Assembly (NCBI RefSeq): GCF_026210795.1
Contig: NC_089432.1
Coordinates: forward strand, 1,426,001 to 1,490,000
DNA from: Rhizophagus irregularis
Lineage: Eukaryota > Glomeromycota > Glomeromycetes > Glomerales > Glomeraceae
DNA length: 64,000 bases
Direction: 5' to 3'
Shown here in pieces: positions 38,983-50,393 of this stretch. Numbering within the stretch: position 1 is the stretch's first letter; the number at the start of each line of letters is the position of its first letter. A model generated the notes under the pieces. The model was not told where the DNA came from. It made no database searches and was given only the letters and a program-made list of their open reading frames with translations. A program made the position numbers and the translations under genes.

Positions 38983-39694
38983 AAATATTATAATAAAATG
39001 TATTTGTTAACAAATATATAGATGAATTTTACTTTCTATGTAATGATACAGTATATTGAAAAGTAATTATGATTTTGTTAATTACCATATTTACTAAATT
39101 AATATTTTTCCAATACTAATTATATTAAATATATTTGATATTTAAACAAAATCTTAACACTAATTTAGTAATAAAAAGATTTTAAAGATGAGTTGATGTT
39201 TATTAATTTGGATATAATAATATTATCCCTATAAAAAATTTATCCGTTATTCTGCAAAAACTCCGTAAGAATGAGCCTTTCACAGATCCATTCACGGAAA
39301 ATGTAAATAAATCGATAAATTCCGTGATATAAGGTTATTAATTCCGGAAATATGAGCCTTTTGCGGAAAAAAAATGGAATATAAAAAAACGGATCGACTT
39401 TTTTTACAGGGTATATGTTAGTTTTTGAATCTATAGCCATTTATATAAATTAAAAGTACTATTTTAGAATTAGCTGATAATAATTCAATTTGAACAATAA
39501 AAGTTAATACCAATAAAATAAATTTATTTTCCAGTTAACAGTTAAGTAATGTGATAAATTTGAAAATGATCGGCAAATTTCATGTGATAAAATAGCATTT
39601 AAGCTTTACAATGTGGAATGCTTTATTTATATATGTTACAAAAATTTTATATTAGGACATAAAAACGTTAAAAAGAACATAAATAGTTATAGAA
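38983..39694. other. AT-rich intergenic region
   Basis: No gene recognised. At 39250-39410 there are two imperfect repeats of TTCCGgnAaTaTGAGCCTTTngCGGAAAA-like sequence, probably a fragment of another small repeat. Confidence 0.35.
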
Positions 39695-40118
39695 TTATGA
39701 ATAAAAAAGTCTGCCATGTGTAACATTATAATTTTGCTTGATATGATTTTTAAATAATACGAAAGCAATAAGGCACGGAAGTATGTATGTAATTGTTTTA
39801 ATGCCCTTCGTCATGTCGAATATGTCCTGACGCAATAAATAATGTTCATTTATTGATAAGCAAAGAACTGTTAAATTAACTAAAAACAATGAACAGTAAA
39901 TTCTTACATTTCTTGGAAGAGCCGGAATAGCTGGAAGTGTCGGTGGTAAGGGAGGGCGTGGAACTGGAACTGTAAGTGGAAGAGTTGGAAGTGCTGGAAG
40001 AGACGCTGGTTGAGTCGGAACAGATGTATGCTACATCTCTTGCTGCTTCATATGCGCGCTGCTTTTGTACAACAGCGTCTGCCGCCTTTTGTGCTGCTTG
40101 TTTTGCTTGCGATGACAT
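39695..40118 (-). CDS. small Ser/Thr-rich protein (hypothetical)
   Basis: The ATG at 40118 opens MSSQAKQAAQKAADAVVQKQ, an Ala/Gln-rich helix, followed by a Ser/Thr tract of about 40 residues. Unspliced, it stops at 39876 (80 aa). A GTAAGA donor after 39908 and a TTTAACAG acceptor before 39867 would join a second exon to 39695 in phase (384 nt, 127 aa), ending in a hydrophobic segment (TYILPCLIAFVLF). That intron would be only 40 nt, shorter than the others here, so the spliced form is uncertain. The gene lies just downstream of the 39-bp tandem array. No family is recognised. Confidence 0.4.
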
Positions 40119-40205
40119 AGTAGTACTGTAAGTTTATCTTTTATAGCAGAAAAACTAATGAAAATTTGAAAGTTTGCAAAGAGGAAGGCCAGCTATATAA
40201 GCAAA

Positions 40206-40712
40206 TGAATTTCGAATTTAGCATTTGATTCATTTGATTCAAACGGAATTTCGGATTTAGCATTTGATTCATTTGGTTCAAACGGAATTTCGGATTTAAC
40301 ATTTGATTCATTTGATTCAAACGGAATTTCGAATTTAGCATTTGATTCATTTGATTCAAACGGAATTTCGGATTTAACATTTGATTCATTTGATTCAAAC
40401 GGAATTTCGTATTTTAGCATTTGATTCATTTGATTCAAACGGAATTTCGGATTTAGCATTTGATTCATTTGATTCAAACGGAACTTCGAATTTAGCATTT
40501 GATTCATTTGATTCAAACGGAACTTCGAATTTAGCATTTGATTCAATGAAATAGCATTGAAATTTCGAATTTAGCATTTGATAAATGAAATAGCATTGAA
40601 ATTTCGAATTTAGCATTTGATTCAAATGAAAAGCATTGAAATTTCAAATTTGGCATTTGATTCAAACGAAATAGCATTGAAATTTCAAATTTAGCATTTG
40701 ATTCAAATCGAA
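40206..40712 (-). repeat. 39-bp tandem repeat array
   Basis: About thirteen copies of a unit of roughly 39 bp, AACGGAATTTCGGATTTAGC followed by ATTTGATTCATTTGATTCA on the + strand. The unit itself contains a doubled TTTGATTCA. Copies at 40206-40530 are regular; those at 40530-40712 are variants with GAAATAGCATTGAAATTTC. A 39-bp unit encodes 13 residues (LNQMNQMLNSKFR on the - strand), but an extra base in the unit near 40410 breaks the frame, so a protein is unlikely. The array lies 90-600 bp upstream of the ATG at 40118. Confidence 0.85.
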
Positions 40713-40719
40713 ATTTCGT

Positions 40720-41800
40720 TGATTCACAATATTGATAATCGCATCTTTATTAATTGTGCAACAAAGATTGGATAATCGATGACTCATGATTAGATTCGCA
40801 GAAAAGATTGGATAATCGATGAATCATCTTTTGAATTATATTATCTAAAAAATTGCAAAATTAATATTTATCAAACTATAAAAAAATGAAGTGGAATTCG
40901 ACTTATGGTATGATAAAATAAAGTTGTGAATTACGAGAAGTAATTTTTTATTATCAATAATAATTATTAATAAAATTTATCTATTTGATTATCTTAATTA
41001 AATGTATTAAAATTTTTATTGCAAAATTAACACACGTAATAAAAAATTGCATATGGTAATTTTTGGGATGATTGTAAAACTCTTAACAATATTATCGTAT
41101 GTTCATTTGCCATTGATGTGTTTTAACAGTGAAGAAATGATTTGTTAGGGAGATTTATTTTTGAAAAAAATTGTGATCTACTTAAACTTCTCAATCATTA
41201 CTTTTCCTCGTCCACTTGCATATGACGATGAATCAATCGAAGTCCGAATCCAAGTTCAATGGAATGTACTTTGATTAAGGAATAAAATTTTTCTAAGAAT
41301 TCGGTAAAGTCAGAATGCTGTTGTAAGATCTTTGAGGAGTCTCAACCTCGGGAAGGTTATTGTATTTATTTAGTGGGACTAAATTTCGTGAGTGTCGTTG
41401 TGATGATAATCATGTAAAGGAATTTTGGTTCTTTATATTTTTGTCAAAATTCAGGCCATTTTCCGGTTTATCCGAATTAAGACTTTCATTCAAACTTGGG
41501 CGTTATCTTATCTGCACAGACAAGGTAAGGTCTGGCGTTCTATTACTTGCCGAAATGATTATCAACTGTGCTTTAGACTTTAGAGCTGATATTGTAGTTT
41601 GAAGGAAATGCTGATGAAATATTGGAAACGAATGTTTCGAATGAGACAATTACGCAGTTGAGGTATAAATATTTTTGGTTGCGGTCGCAACGTAATTGGC
41701 CTTACAAAGAATAATGCTTAAACGAAAAAAAATTACGCATATGCAATTCACTATGCAAAAGTCTGCTATTAAAGATCATACATGTGCAGAGCATTTAAGG
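40720..41800. other. intergenic region, possible + strand gene fragment
   Basis: Mostly featureless AT-rich DNA. The + frame at 41360-41602 gives an 80-residue ORF (FSGLSELRLSFKLGRYLICT) with no recognised family. Near 40760-40830 the motif AAGATTGGATAATCGATGA occurs twice. Confidence 0.3.
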
Positions 41801-42560
41801 GTTTGAGTTTATTCAATGAGACCCAACTCTCGAAGATGATTTGGAATAACTATGTATGGATAATTCTCTTCGCAAAGTTCATTTTTGAGCTGATCACGCA
41901 TCAACTGCTACTCAAAGTCTTCTGTAAAACCACAAGGAAAATTACCAGCACACTGTAAGCATATTTTTATTCGATAAGAGTTGTAGACCATTCATGACCT
42001 TTGGCATAACTCCAAAGCATTGGAGTAGTTGAATTAACATATTCTGAAGACATTTACCACCCCGCTCTTGTGCAATATTTTTGCTAAATCAATAATATTT
42101 CATGGTTTACTGTATTTTCGGACTGGGCACATTTTTGGCCTGGTGTGATATATCTTGAGACTGGGATATATTTTTGATCTGCTATAACACGTTTTCGGAC
42201 TAGTGTACTGCACATTTGACACCAAGTTCCCTTAAGAACATCCTTTGCCGAAGCCTTCCATTTATGACTGCCATTCAAGAGGATTCCGCCAATTAATATA
42301 CTCACTTTGTAAGGCAAAGACCCTCTTTTTCTCTGCAAACTTCTTCATATCTTCAATCGTTCGGCTACGACGATTATCAACTGCACACCATGGGCACCAT
42401 GTTTTTCTATTTTTCACGCAATTGAGGTTTGCAGACCATAAATGATCTTTAGCATATTTCCAAAGTATTAAAGCCTTATTATAGACATATTTTTCGGAAA
42501 GACATTCACCTTCTCTATTACGCGCAATTTCTTTAGATAGAATATCTAAAGTTAATTAAT
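41800..42560 (-). pseudogene. treble-clef Zn-ribbon repeat protein relic
   Basis: Read on the - strand, three units have the pattern GECLSEKYV...LILWKYAKDHLWSANL...TWCPWC, then ...SHKWKASAKDVLKGTWCQMC, then ...SEYVNSTTPMLW, YAKGHEWST. This is the repeated W-x-C-x2-G-H-x-W...W-C-P-x-C treble-clef family that is abundant in glomeromycete genomes. Several defining cysteines are lost (WKYAKDH where WKCxxGH is expected). There is a frameshift with lost bases between units one and two (about 42265) and another at the start of unit three (about 42055). Clearly inactive. Related bacterial domains are linked to homing-nuclease-like proteins; the fungal role is unknown. Confidence 0.6.
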
Positions 42561-42799
42561 ATTTTATACCATTTTTTCAAAAGTGTGCGCGTGTAAATGG
42601 TCCCATAATATAAATTTTACCAAGAAAATGTTTTATTAATACAGATAAAAATAAATACAAATTTGGGACGCTAACAAAATAAATACAAAGGCCCGTAACC
42701 TATATATGGTACATACCAAATTTTCTAAGAACTATCTATAGTATCTGATTTTTCCGCAAAACTACTCAATGACCTCACCCTTTTAATTTCTCTCAATTA

Positions 42800-43840
42800 C
42801 TCACCACTTTGAGAATCGTCCAACGGCCTCCTCTAACAACCATACAATATGTCCGAGAACCTTCTCCACCTTAGCCTGTAAATCCTCATCTTTGTATACG
42901 ACGATCACTGGTTCTGATAGGTTAAATGTTGGCTTTTCCTCATTATCTAGCGAACATTCCACAAAGTATCATTCGGAACAATTCCAAACACCCTATCCAC
43001 GCCCTGTCTATTTTCGCCTTGCGTTCACGTGACAAGGTTGACTCCATCTGCATTGACGCCTGGGCGAATCCTTTCATAATATCTTCTTTCTTGGCTTAGA
43101 TTATACCGATGATCCCCCGATTGATACTCTATTGCATAATCGAAATTACTTTGCCCATTTCGACCTCGATAAGTTTTTCAGGTATGAGCTTGAAATTATC
43201 TTTATAGAACGAGACCCCGGAAGCCAGATAGCAGTAAGAATGAATGGACTTCGTTGCCTCGTTTGCCTTATTGAGAGGAGTAACATCCTGACGAAGTTTT
43301 ATTTCTGTCACTAGATGTTCAACCACCGGCTTTGGACTTGTCGCTACTCAGGTCAGCAGAACCACACGAAAAAACAGGAAATACATCAATGCCGGGGTTC
43401 GGATCATTGCTAATGCAATAAAGCTGACACACTTTTGGGAACACCACCCTTAGAAAGCTTTTGATGGGATCCCTACGATCACGGTATGCTTGAGATTATT
43501 TTTTTAACACGAACAGCTGGAGCATTTCACGAAGGTCTTAATCATCCTAGGTGAATATTTTCTGCTGTCATTTAACATGTTAAGTACTGCATCACAGATG
43601 CTTCTAGCCCCTCTCCTGTTCCAACCTCTTCATTCTCGGGTGCTGGCGTCTTGTTATTACCAGCGGTAATGTCCAACTCACTATAAACGAAAAGTTGGTT
43701 GCTCCAACTTTGCAACATATAAGACAACCTTGCTGCTAGAAGTGCATGAACAGGACTAGGCATTTTGTATGCAATGACTTCTCCCTTAACTAAACGAACA
43801 TAGATGTTAAATTTTTTCAGTTCCCTTCCCACGAAACTTG
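42800..43840 (-). pseudogene. Uma2-like nuclease-domain relic
   Basis: The - frame from 43832 reads GRELKKFNIYVRLVKGEVIA then MPSPVHALLAARLSYMLQSW and VYSELDITAGN. This resembles the start of Uma2/DUF820-type PD-(D/E)XK domains (an E/DGE segment, then a PSPxH helix), found in fungal as well as bacterial proteins. The strand carrying the catalytic Asp/Glu is replaced by an unrelated Glu-rich tail. Farther on, 43129-43326 (VEHLVTEIKLRQDVTPLNKA) may be the same gene's C-terminus after frameshifts and stops. Non-functional. Confidence 0.4.
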
Positions 43841-44099
43841 ATTTATAGCGCGTATTGAGTTTTAAGGTCTTCGAGGTCGCGTGTTCGATATTTACAGTCC
43901 ACTTGAAACCCTTCGTCCGTTCGGACTAATGACGACGTCAAACTCTGTAATGCAACAACCAGATTAAGACAGTGAGTAATTTGACGTGAAACATCGTTTC
44001 CGGTTAAATTTCGTTTACCTCAGGTAAGGAAAAATACATACCATGTACAGACTTGTTGAGCAATGTCTTAAACGAGGTGAGTTCGTCAATTAATTTCGC

Positions 44100-44424
44100 A
44101 GGCTCTAAGTGGAAGTCGACACAGGTGGTTCGACTATTACATTAATACATTCTTCGGCCAGTGAGTCAGGAAGTATTTCGAAATCTTTGTCACAAGTAGA
44201 CTTGTATTGTGAGACTGTTCAAGAGATATATGCTATGTAGATATTGGCCGCGATCGTCACGAATTTCCACCTTCCATAGCTTAATGTCTTTAAGAGTCAA
44301 CATTAGCGAAAGTTTGCAGATTTTTTGCCTTTATAGCTTCCTTGAGGTGGCTGACCAACTTTTCCCTATAAATATTAACAGCAGTCGTGTTTCCTTTGAC
44401 GAGATAGAGTAACGTGATAAACAT
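44100..44424 (-). pseudogene. Crinkler (CRN) effector N-terminal relic
   Basis: The - strand ATG at 44424 opens a frame ending its first strand with LVKGNT, the usual CRN opening, and includes an LKEAIKAK helix. After a one-base shift near 44285 it shows LWKVEIRDDRGQ, the LWKV-x-I-x-DD motif of the CRN header domain. CRN headers carry secreted or host-translocated effectors in oomycetes and some fungi, fused to varied C-terminal domains, often nucleases. A second shift follows, and a possible donor GTATGT lies near 44043. The Uma2-like relic downstream might have been its C-terminal domain. It is broken and not expressed as a full protein. Confidence 0.6.
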
Positions 44425-44855
44425 TTTCGATTTAAATAGTATTTTTTGCGAAATTTTATTGGTGCAAACTAGGACAAGAGTGAAAAAATTTTATCTGTGG
44501 AAAAAAAATACAAAGTGGGGGTATTTGTGATAAATTCATCTGTCGCACAGATTTGCCTTGTAACTTTTCAAGTCCATTATTTGTCGCACAGCAAAAATAT
44601 CCCGAGCTGCGATAAATTATAAAATAATAGTCAATACTTACTTTTATTTTTCAGATTTCTATTTCGTTTTAGTATATATTATAAATTTATAATTACTAGT
44701 TATAAGATATAAAAGATAGTAAAGAAATATTTTAAAATGTTTTCAGTTCATTATCACGCATAAATAGCCATTTCATGCATTACAATTACGTAAGAAACTA
44801 CAAAAATTATTACATTTTCTTTATTTTAATTCGTATTAGTGCTAGATCTATATTA

Positions 44856-46114
44856 TCAAATCGGAACAATCATTTGTGAAACAGCATTAGATTGTTTTGA
44901 ATGAACGTAATTAGTATCTAATTGAACGTCTTCTGGAATAATTGGATTTAATCGATACAATCGGATAACTACTTGGTTTATTTTCGGGCGTTTATCTAGA
45001 TTATAATCCCAACACTCTGAAAAGAAAAATAATAATTAATTTTTTAATAAATTAAATAATTTTTAAATCGTTAACATATTTTACCAGTAAAAATATTTTT
45101 ATAATCTTCGGGTGTATTAGGAATAATCTCTTCTCTAAGACCACTTATAATATTCAATTTTAAAGAATTTATTTGATTTGCTTTTACTTTTTCAAAAGGT
45201 GGTCGACCGCTTGAAATCTCCCATAAAAGTACACCAATACTATATATATCACTCTTTTTGTTTGAGTGATACGCATAATCATTAAGTTTTTGAGGATCAA
45301 TATAAGGGAGTACACCAAGTATATCCGAGTGTGCTTCAGATACATCTTCAACTCTTCTTGATAATCCAAAATCAGCCAATTTAATGGAATTTTGATGAAC
45401 TAATATGTTTTTGGAATGCTAATAATAAATTAAATAAAATAAATCAAAAATGAAAAAATAATTAATAAAACAATTATAAACGAACCATAAAATTATTCAA
45501 TAAAATAAATTACCAAATCATGGTGTATAATTCCTTCATCATGTAAATATGATACGGCACTAGATAATTGGTATGCCAATTTGAACTTGAATTCCCATGT
45601 AAGATTTTTATTTTTTTCCAAGTATGAACGAAGGGTACCACTATCAGCATACTCCATTACCAATAAATAATTATTTTTTTCTAATATTAAAGGAACAATC
45701 AATTTTTTCATTAATGCATTTACTATTAAGTTGAAAAAATACATATTTTTAAGGATTTATATACCTTGAATTACAGTTCCAAAAAAGTGAATAATATTTT
45801 CATGAAAGCTGACTTTATGATGAATTTTAAACTAAAATATAAATATAATAATATATTAATAAATAATTTAGTATTAAAATATTATTTAAAATTACAGAAG
45901 TTACCTCATTGACGATTTCTTCAATGTTCTCAGCGATATTTAGATTAAATGATTTTAATGCATATTTCACCGCTGAATTTTTCCAATTTGCACAATAAAC
46001 CTTTCCGTAGTAACCAAAAGCAATTTTTTTAATTTCACTAAAATCTTCGTATTCGTAACGTTTAATAAGATTTTTGGAAATTGCATCTTCGATCCAATTA
46101 TTAGCAACTCGCAT
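44856..46114 (-). CDS. protein kinase (TKL-like), Sel1-less paralogue
   Basis: Five exons on the - strand: 46114-45905, 45831-45765, 45680-45514, 45418-45085 and 45016-44856, in all 939 nt (312 aa) with consistent phases. Motifs: glycine-rich loop AFGYYGKVY (weak, only partly GxGxxG), ATP lysine in YALKSF, alpha-C Glu in VNEFKIHH, HENIIHFFG, gatekeeper region VMEYADSGTL, catalytic loop IIHHDLHSKNIL (HHD instead of HRD, Asp and Asn kept), ADFGLSRR, YIDPQKL, and SDIYSIGVLLWEISSGRPPF. It is probably an active non-RD Ser/Thr or dual kinase of the expanded glomeromycete kinase group. It shares intron positions and 5' flank with the kinase-Sel1 locus at 33776, but ends with a short tail and TGA where that gene enters its Sel1 repeats. 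Confidence 0.8.
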
Positions 46115-46850
46115 TTCGGTGTAATTGTTTATGTTAATAAAATAAAATATACAGAAAAAATGTCCGTTTATATAATTGTTTATATGTAATTGCCAATTAT
46201 CCTATTGGTTTATTAGACTTGTTAGAATGTTCATATTCCTTATCCCACGAATAATTAATAAAATATTACCTGAATTTACATTGATGTACTGTACGGTACG
46301 GCCTCACCCATTTATTTCTAAATAAAAATTTCGGAGTCCTTTTATAAATTTAGGCTGGGTCCCATAGAAGAACAGATTTATGTTTGTACTACCAGTAATT
46401 TCGCTCGTTGATCAAATATATATAAGATGGGGTGCATTTCAAAAGAAAAGATTCGCGACTGCGCGTAATCATTATTTATTTACTCTTTACCTTTCTTAAT
46501 ACAAATTAAATACACTGAGTCCTCTGACTGTTAGTAGCGAATATGCCGTATTAAAGTTGTAATACGTAAGTTGTAATTGACTTTATCCCATCGGTATTAT
46601 GTATACACCGATGGATTTTTTTGTAAATTACTATACCAGTATAAGAAAAGTATAAAAAAGTATAAAATCCATCGGTGTATACGTCGTACACAATGACATA
46701 AGCTTGTTATTCATGGATATCTAATAAATACTCCATATACACCGAGTATTGCAACTATTTCGAGCATTTACACCTATTTCAACAGTTTCACCAATTACGG
46801 CATAAAGTTACGACTTTACTACAGCCTTTACAGTTATTATGACAGACAAC
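46115..46850. other. duplicated kinase 5' flank and a perfect 18-bp inverted repeat
   Basis: Bases 46115-46510 are related to the flank of the first kinase at 36423-36770. Two perfect 18-nt arms, GTATACACCGATGGATTT (46601-46618) and its reverse complement (46665-46682), enclose 46 nt rich in AGTATA. This could be a small MITE or a strong hairpin. Confidence 0.6.
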
Positions 46851-46884
46851 ACCATAGACAAAGTATTATGTACAGTAAGTACTA

Positions 46885-47161
46885 CTGATCGAATATTGAA
46901 TTCTATCAAAAAGCAGCAGATTTAGGACATAATAAAGCTCAATATAATCTTGCACTTATGTACAAAGATGGAGAAGGTGTAGAAAAAGATTATAATAAGA
47001 CTTTTGAATTTTCTAAACGATCAGCTGAAGGAAAATATTATAGAGGAGTATTACAATTAGGAATTTGTTACTATGAAGGAATTGGCACTAGTGTCAATAA
47101 ACAAAAGGGATATGAATTAATTCAAGAAGCAAAAATTTTAGAAAAAAGGAGAACAAAGTGA
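46885..47161 (+). pseudogene. Sel1-repeat fragment (3' end of a gene)
   Basis: The + strand frame contains EFYQKAADLGHNKAQYNLAL, MYKDGEGVEKDYNK and GVLQLGICYYEGIGTSVNKQ, about two and a half Sel1 repeats, then a stop at 47161. It is closest in style to the Sel1 tail at 33776-35000 but on the opposite strand. No kinase or start lies upstream. It may be the displaced tail of the neighbouring kinase copy, inverted during rearrangement, or an independent truncated gene. Confidence 0.65.
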
Positions 47162-49190
47162 AATATTGAAGAGCAAGTATGATATTTTCGACATTTACTT
47201 CTATTAGATAAAATTTTGTATAATGATAAATAAATCAATATATTTTATTTCAAGAGATAAATAATTTTTTATTTAATCTTAGACTTTTTTTCAGCAAACA
47301 TTATTATATAAAAAAATGCACCCTTTATTCTGTAATGTACAGTTGTACACTCGTTAAACAACATAACAGGGCGAATTTGCCGATCATTGGCTGATCGTTT
47401 ATTTGACGTTATCACCAGTGACTATTTTTTTATATAATGGAAACTTTTACATAAAAATTCTACAGATTACAAGCTAACCTTATTCCAAAAACGTAATATA
47501 CAGTATATTTTTTGCAAAAATCGAAATATTATTCGGATATAAATAGTGATTTAGCATTATTTATAAATCTCATACCATTAATTTCGCAGCAAAAATTTAA
47601 TTTTATTGCACAATTTAGAAATTTAATGGAATTAAATTTTGTGGCATTAATTTATTAAATTTTTAGGAATTAATAGTAGAGAAAAAAATAACTAGAGGGA
47701 GGCGAGATCATGAGAGTGATTGTGACAGCTTAAGTCCTTCAATGGTAGTAGTGGAAACACTAGAAGTTTTTAGGGTGGGGGACTTGTTCACCTCGTACCA
47801 CTTTGAAAGTTCCAGGGAAAACTTATGGTACAACTTATTAATTTCATATTTAATTCGATAATGAAAATCCTGTATTATGAAACGGATTACTGTATTATTT
47901 TTACTATAGATTGATTGTATATAATGTAGGGAATATTTAAGTTTCGCGCGTATTCACCTTCGTTCATCAAATTTTTATCCGATGACCCCATATCAATCAC
48001 ATATGATTTAATTAATATATTTTGTTATATAGGATTTTTATATAATGAATTTCATAAATATTTTACCAAGTTATTTAAAAACGTTCATCATTTTTCGTGA
48101 TCAAAAGAAGCCGTCAGAATCACGTGATAACCATATTACTCAACTACGTGTATATCAAGTTCCCTAATATTTTACACAGTTTGAGTTTAAAATGGCCCAT
48201 TTTTTTTAGATGCACAGATCGAACAACTTCTTCTTTCTCAAATATTTTCACACTTATTTCTCCAAACCATATTTACAAAGTTACGAAGCCTTTTTTTACA
48301 TTTACTAGTAAGTTATTTTGAACTTTTACCTTGAGGTCTGATTTTTTATTATTATTATTATTAATGCAAGAAATGGCCTGTTAATAAAGTCGTAATACTT
48401 AAATCTTTATATTTTTTCTCAAAATACAGAATCGTTAAAGCCGCACATCTAATTGAATATAAATATATAATGGGTAATCACAAATTACATTATAGAAATT
48501 AATTGATATTATTGTCATTATATTTAATTTCATTATTGTAATATTAAAATTTTAACTTACATTGTAAAAAAAACCTTAATTAATAATTTTTATTATAATA
48601 ACTTCATACTTTAGATTTACATAGTTGACGTGGGGTCGTGGGGTGAACTCTTACTTATTAAACCCGTGATTCGACACGCCAAAGATCTGGTGTCACATAA
48701 TCTTTATTGGCTTTTAACGTCATATAACAGTCCATTTCGGAAGAATGCTTCTAAACAATAAAAGTTTTAACACAAGGCAAGAATGATTCAAGGGTACAGT
48801 TTTTTTTTTAATGAATATTTATTGCAGTCAAACAAAAAAACAAGTGAAAATAAAGTCACATTCAGATTGATTTAATATTTTACTTAATTTTATTACCAAA
48901 AATACAGAAAAAATTTTATATAAAATAATAGTACATTAAAAATCCAAGTTAATTAGATTATGCGACGATTGACGTATTTAATAAAATAATAAAGTTTATT
49001 TTGTAATTCAAAAAAATTTACAATTTTTTTTTTAAAAAAGAATTAAAATTCATTGATTTAACAAAGGACCAATAATAACAAACCTAATTATATAAAATGT
49101 TAAACCAAAGAATCCCCATTATTATTAATACATATATTACGCTAAAGTAAAATTTAAAGACGGAAACCAATTATATTGCTATATTGCTCT
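47162..49190. other. AT-rich intergenic region
   Basis: No gene, RNA or clear repeat recognised. A short ORF at 48097-48321 is not convincing. There are local poly-A/T runs and an (ATT)n tract near 48350. Confidence 0.45.
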
Positions 49191-50393
49191 TTATTTGTAA
49201 TCTTTATCATGTTTTTTATTATCATGTTTTTTATTATAGTCATTACCGTAGTCATCGTAGTCATTATAGTCATTGTTATAGTTACCGTAGTCATCGTGGT
49301 CTTTCTTCTTGTCGTTATCATTGGGAGCAGGTGAACGTTTATATTTTTGTTCTTTGTTATCGTGCTTGTCGTAGTCATTATCCTTCTTGTGATCGTAGTC
49401 ATTGTCCTTCTTGTGATCGTAGTCATTATCCTTCTTATAATCGTAGTCATTGTCCTTCTTGTGATCGTAGTCATTGTCCTTCTTGTGATCGTAGTCATTG
49501 TCCTTCTTGTGATCGTAGTCATTGTCCTTCTTGTGATCGTAGTCGTTATCCTTCTTGTGATCGTAATCATCTACATACGGATTATAATAAGGGTTGTAGT
49601 CTTTGACGTACGGGTTATAGTATGGATTATAATCCTTGTTATCTTTGTGATCGTAATCGTCATTTTTCTTCTTGTAATCATCGTTATCATTGGGAGCGGG
49701 TGAACGTCTATGATATTTTTGTTTTTTGTTATCGTGCTTGTCGTAGTCATTATTATCCTTGTGATGATCGTAGTCATTATCCTTGTTCTTGTGATCATAG
49801 TCATCTACATACGGATTATAATAAGGGTTGTAATCTTTGACGTACGGGTTATAGTATGGATTATAATCCTTGTTATCTTTGTGATCGTAATCGTCATTTT
49901 TCTTCTTGTAATCATCGTTATCATTGGGAGCGGGTGAACGTTTATGATATTTTTGTTTTTTGTTATCGTGCTTGTCGTAGTCATTATCCTTCTTGTGATC
50001 ATAGTCATTATCCTTCTTGTGATCGTAGTCATTATCCTTCTTGTGATCGTAGTCATCTACAAACGGATTATAATAAGGGTTGTAATCTTTGACGTACGGG
50101 TTATAATATGGATTATAATCCTTATTATCTTTGTGATCGTAATCGTCATTTTTCTTCTTGTCGTAACCATTGGGAGCGGGAGAACGTTTGAAACGATAAC
50201 CACCATGTTTATTTTTTTGTTTTTTATACTTGTCATCATAATCATTGTCATAATCATTGTGTTTATGATTGTGTTTATGATCGTGTTTGTTGTAATTATC
50301 TACATGTTTATTATCTTTATAATTATTATCATTATTAGCAGAAGTAAAAGCTACCATGGCTAAAAAGCCAAACACGAAAATAGTCGATTTCAT
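49191..50393 (-). CDS. secreted repetitive protein with Kex2-type sites (KEP candidate)
   Basis: Single-exon 400-aa protein from the ATG at 50393 to the TAA at 49191-49193. Signal peptide MKSTIFVFGFLAMVAFTSA with probable cleavage near residue 19. The mature part is extremely rich in Asp, Lys, Asn, Tyr and His. Dibasic sites at residues 69-70 (KR), 151-152 (KR), 229-230 (RR) and 352-353 (KR) each precede SPAPN, giving four repeats. Each repeat has NPYYNPYVKDYNPYYNP (absent from the last) and short DYDHKKDN octads (three in the first, up to nine in the third). Regular KR/RR-SPAP spacing is the pattern of kexin-processed repeat proteins, which release secreted peptides; some fungal pheromones and effectors arise this way. 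It could instead be a cell-wall or metal-binding protein. Antisense frames are shadows. Confidence 0.85.
   Translation of the reverse strand: MKSTIFVFGFLAMVAFTSANNDNNYKDNKHVDNYNKHDHKHNHKHNDYDNDYDDKYKKQKNKHGGYRFKRSPAPNGYDKKKNDDYDHKDNKDYNPYYNPYVKDYNPYYNPFVDDYDHKKDNDYDHKKDNDYDHKKDNDYDKHDNKKQKYHKRSPAPNDNDDYKKKNDDYDHKDNKDYNPYYNPYVKDYNPYYNPYVDDYDHKNKDNDYDHHKDNNDYDKHDNKKQKYHRRSPAPNDNDDYKKKNDDYDHKDNKDYNPYYNPYVKDYNPYYNPYVDDYDHKKDNDYDHKKDNDYDHKKDNDYDHKKDNDYDHKKDNDYDYKKDNDYDHKKDNDYDHKKDNDYDKHDNKEQKYKRSPAPNDNDKKKDHDDYGNYNNDYNDYDDYGNDYNKKHDNKKHDKDYK

Noticed and set aside
40206-40712. Possible CRISPR-like array from regular 39-bp periodicity
   Set aside because: There are no unique spacers; units are contiguous tandem copies in a eukaryotic context with no cas genes.
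49184-50363. Several + strand ORFs of 72-140 codons rich in Val/Ile or Cys/His/Arg/Ser over the KEP gene
   Set aside because: They are antisense shadows of the DYDHKKDN repeats; the - strand frame has a signal peptide, Kex2-type sites and a TATA box.
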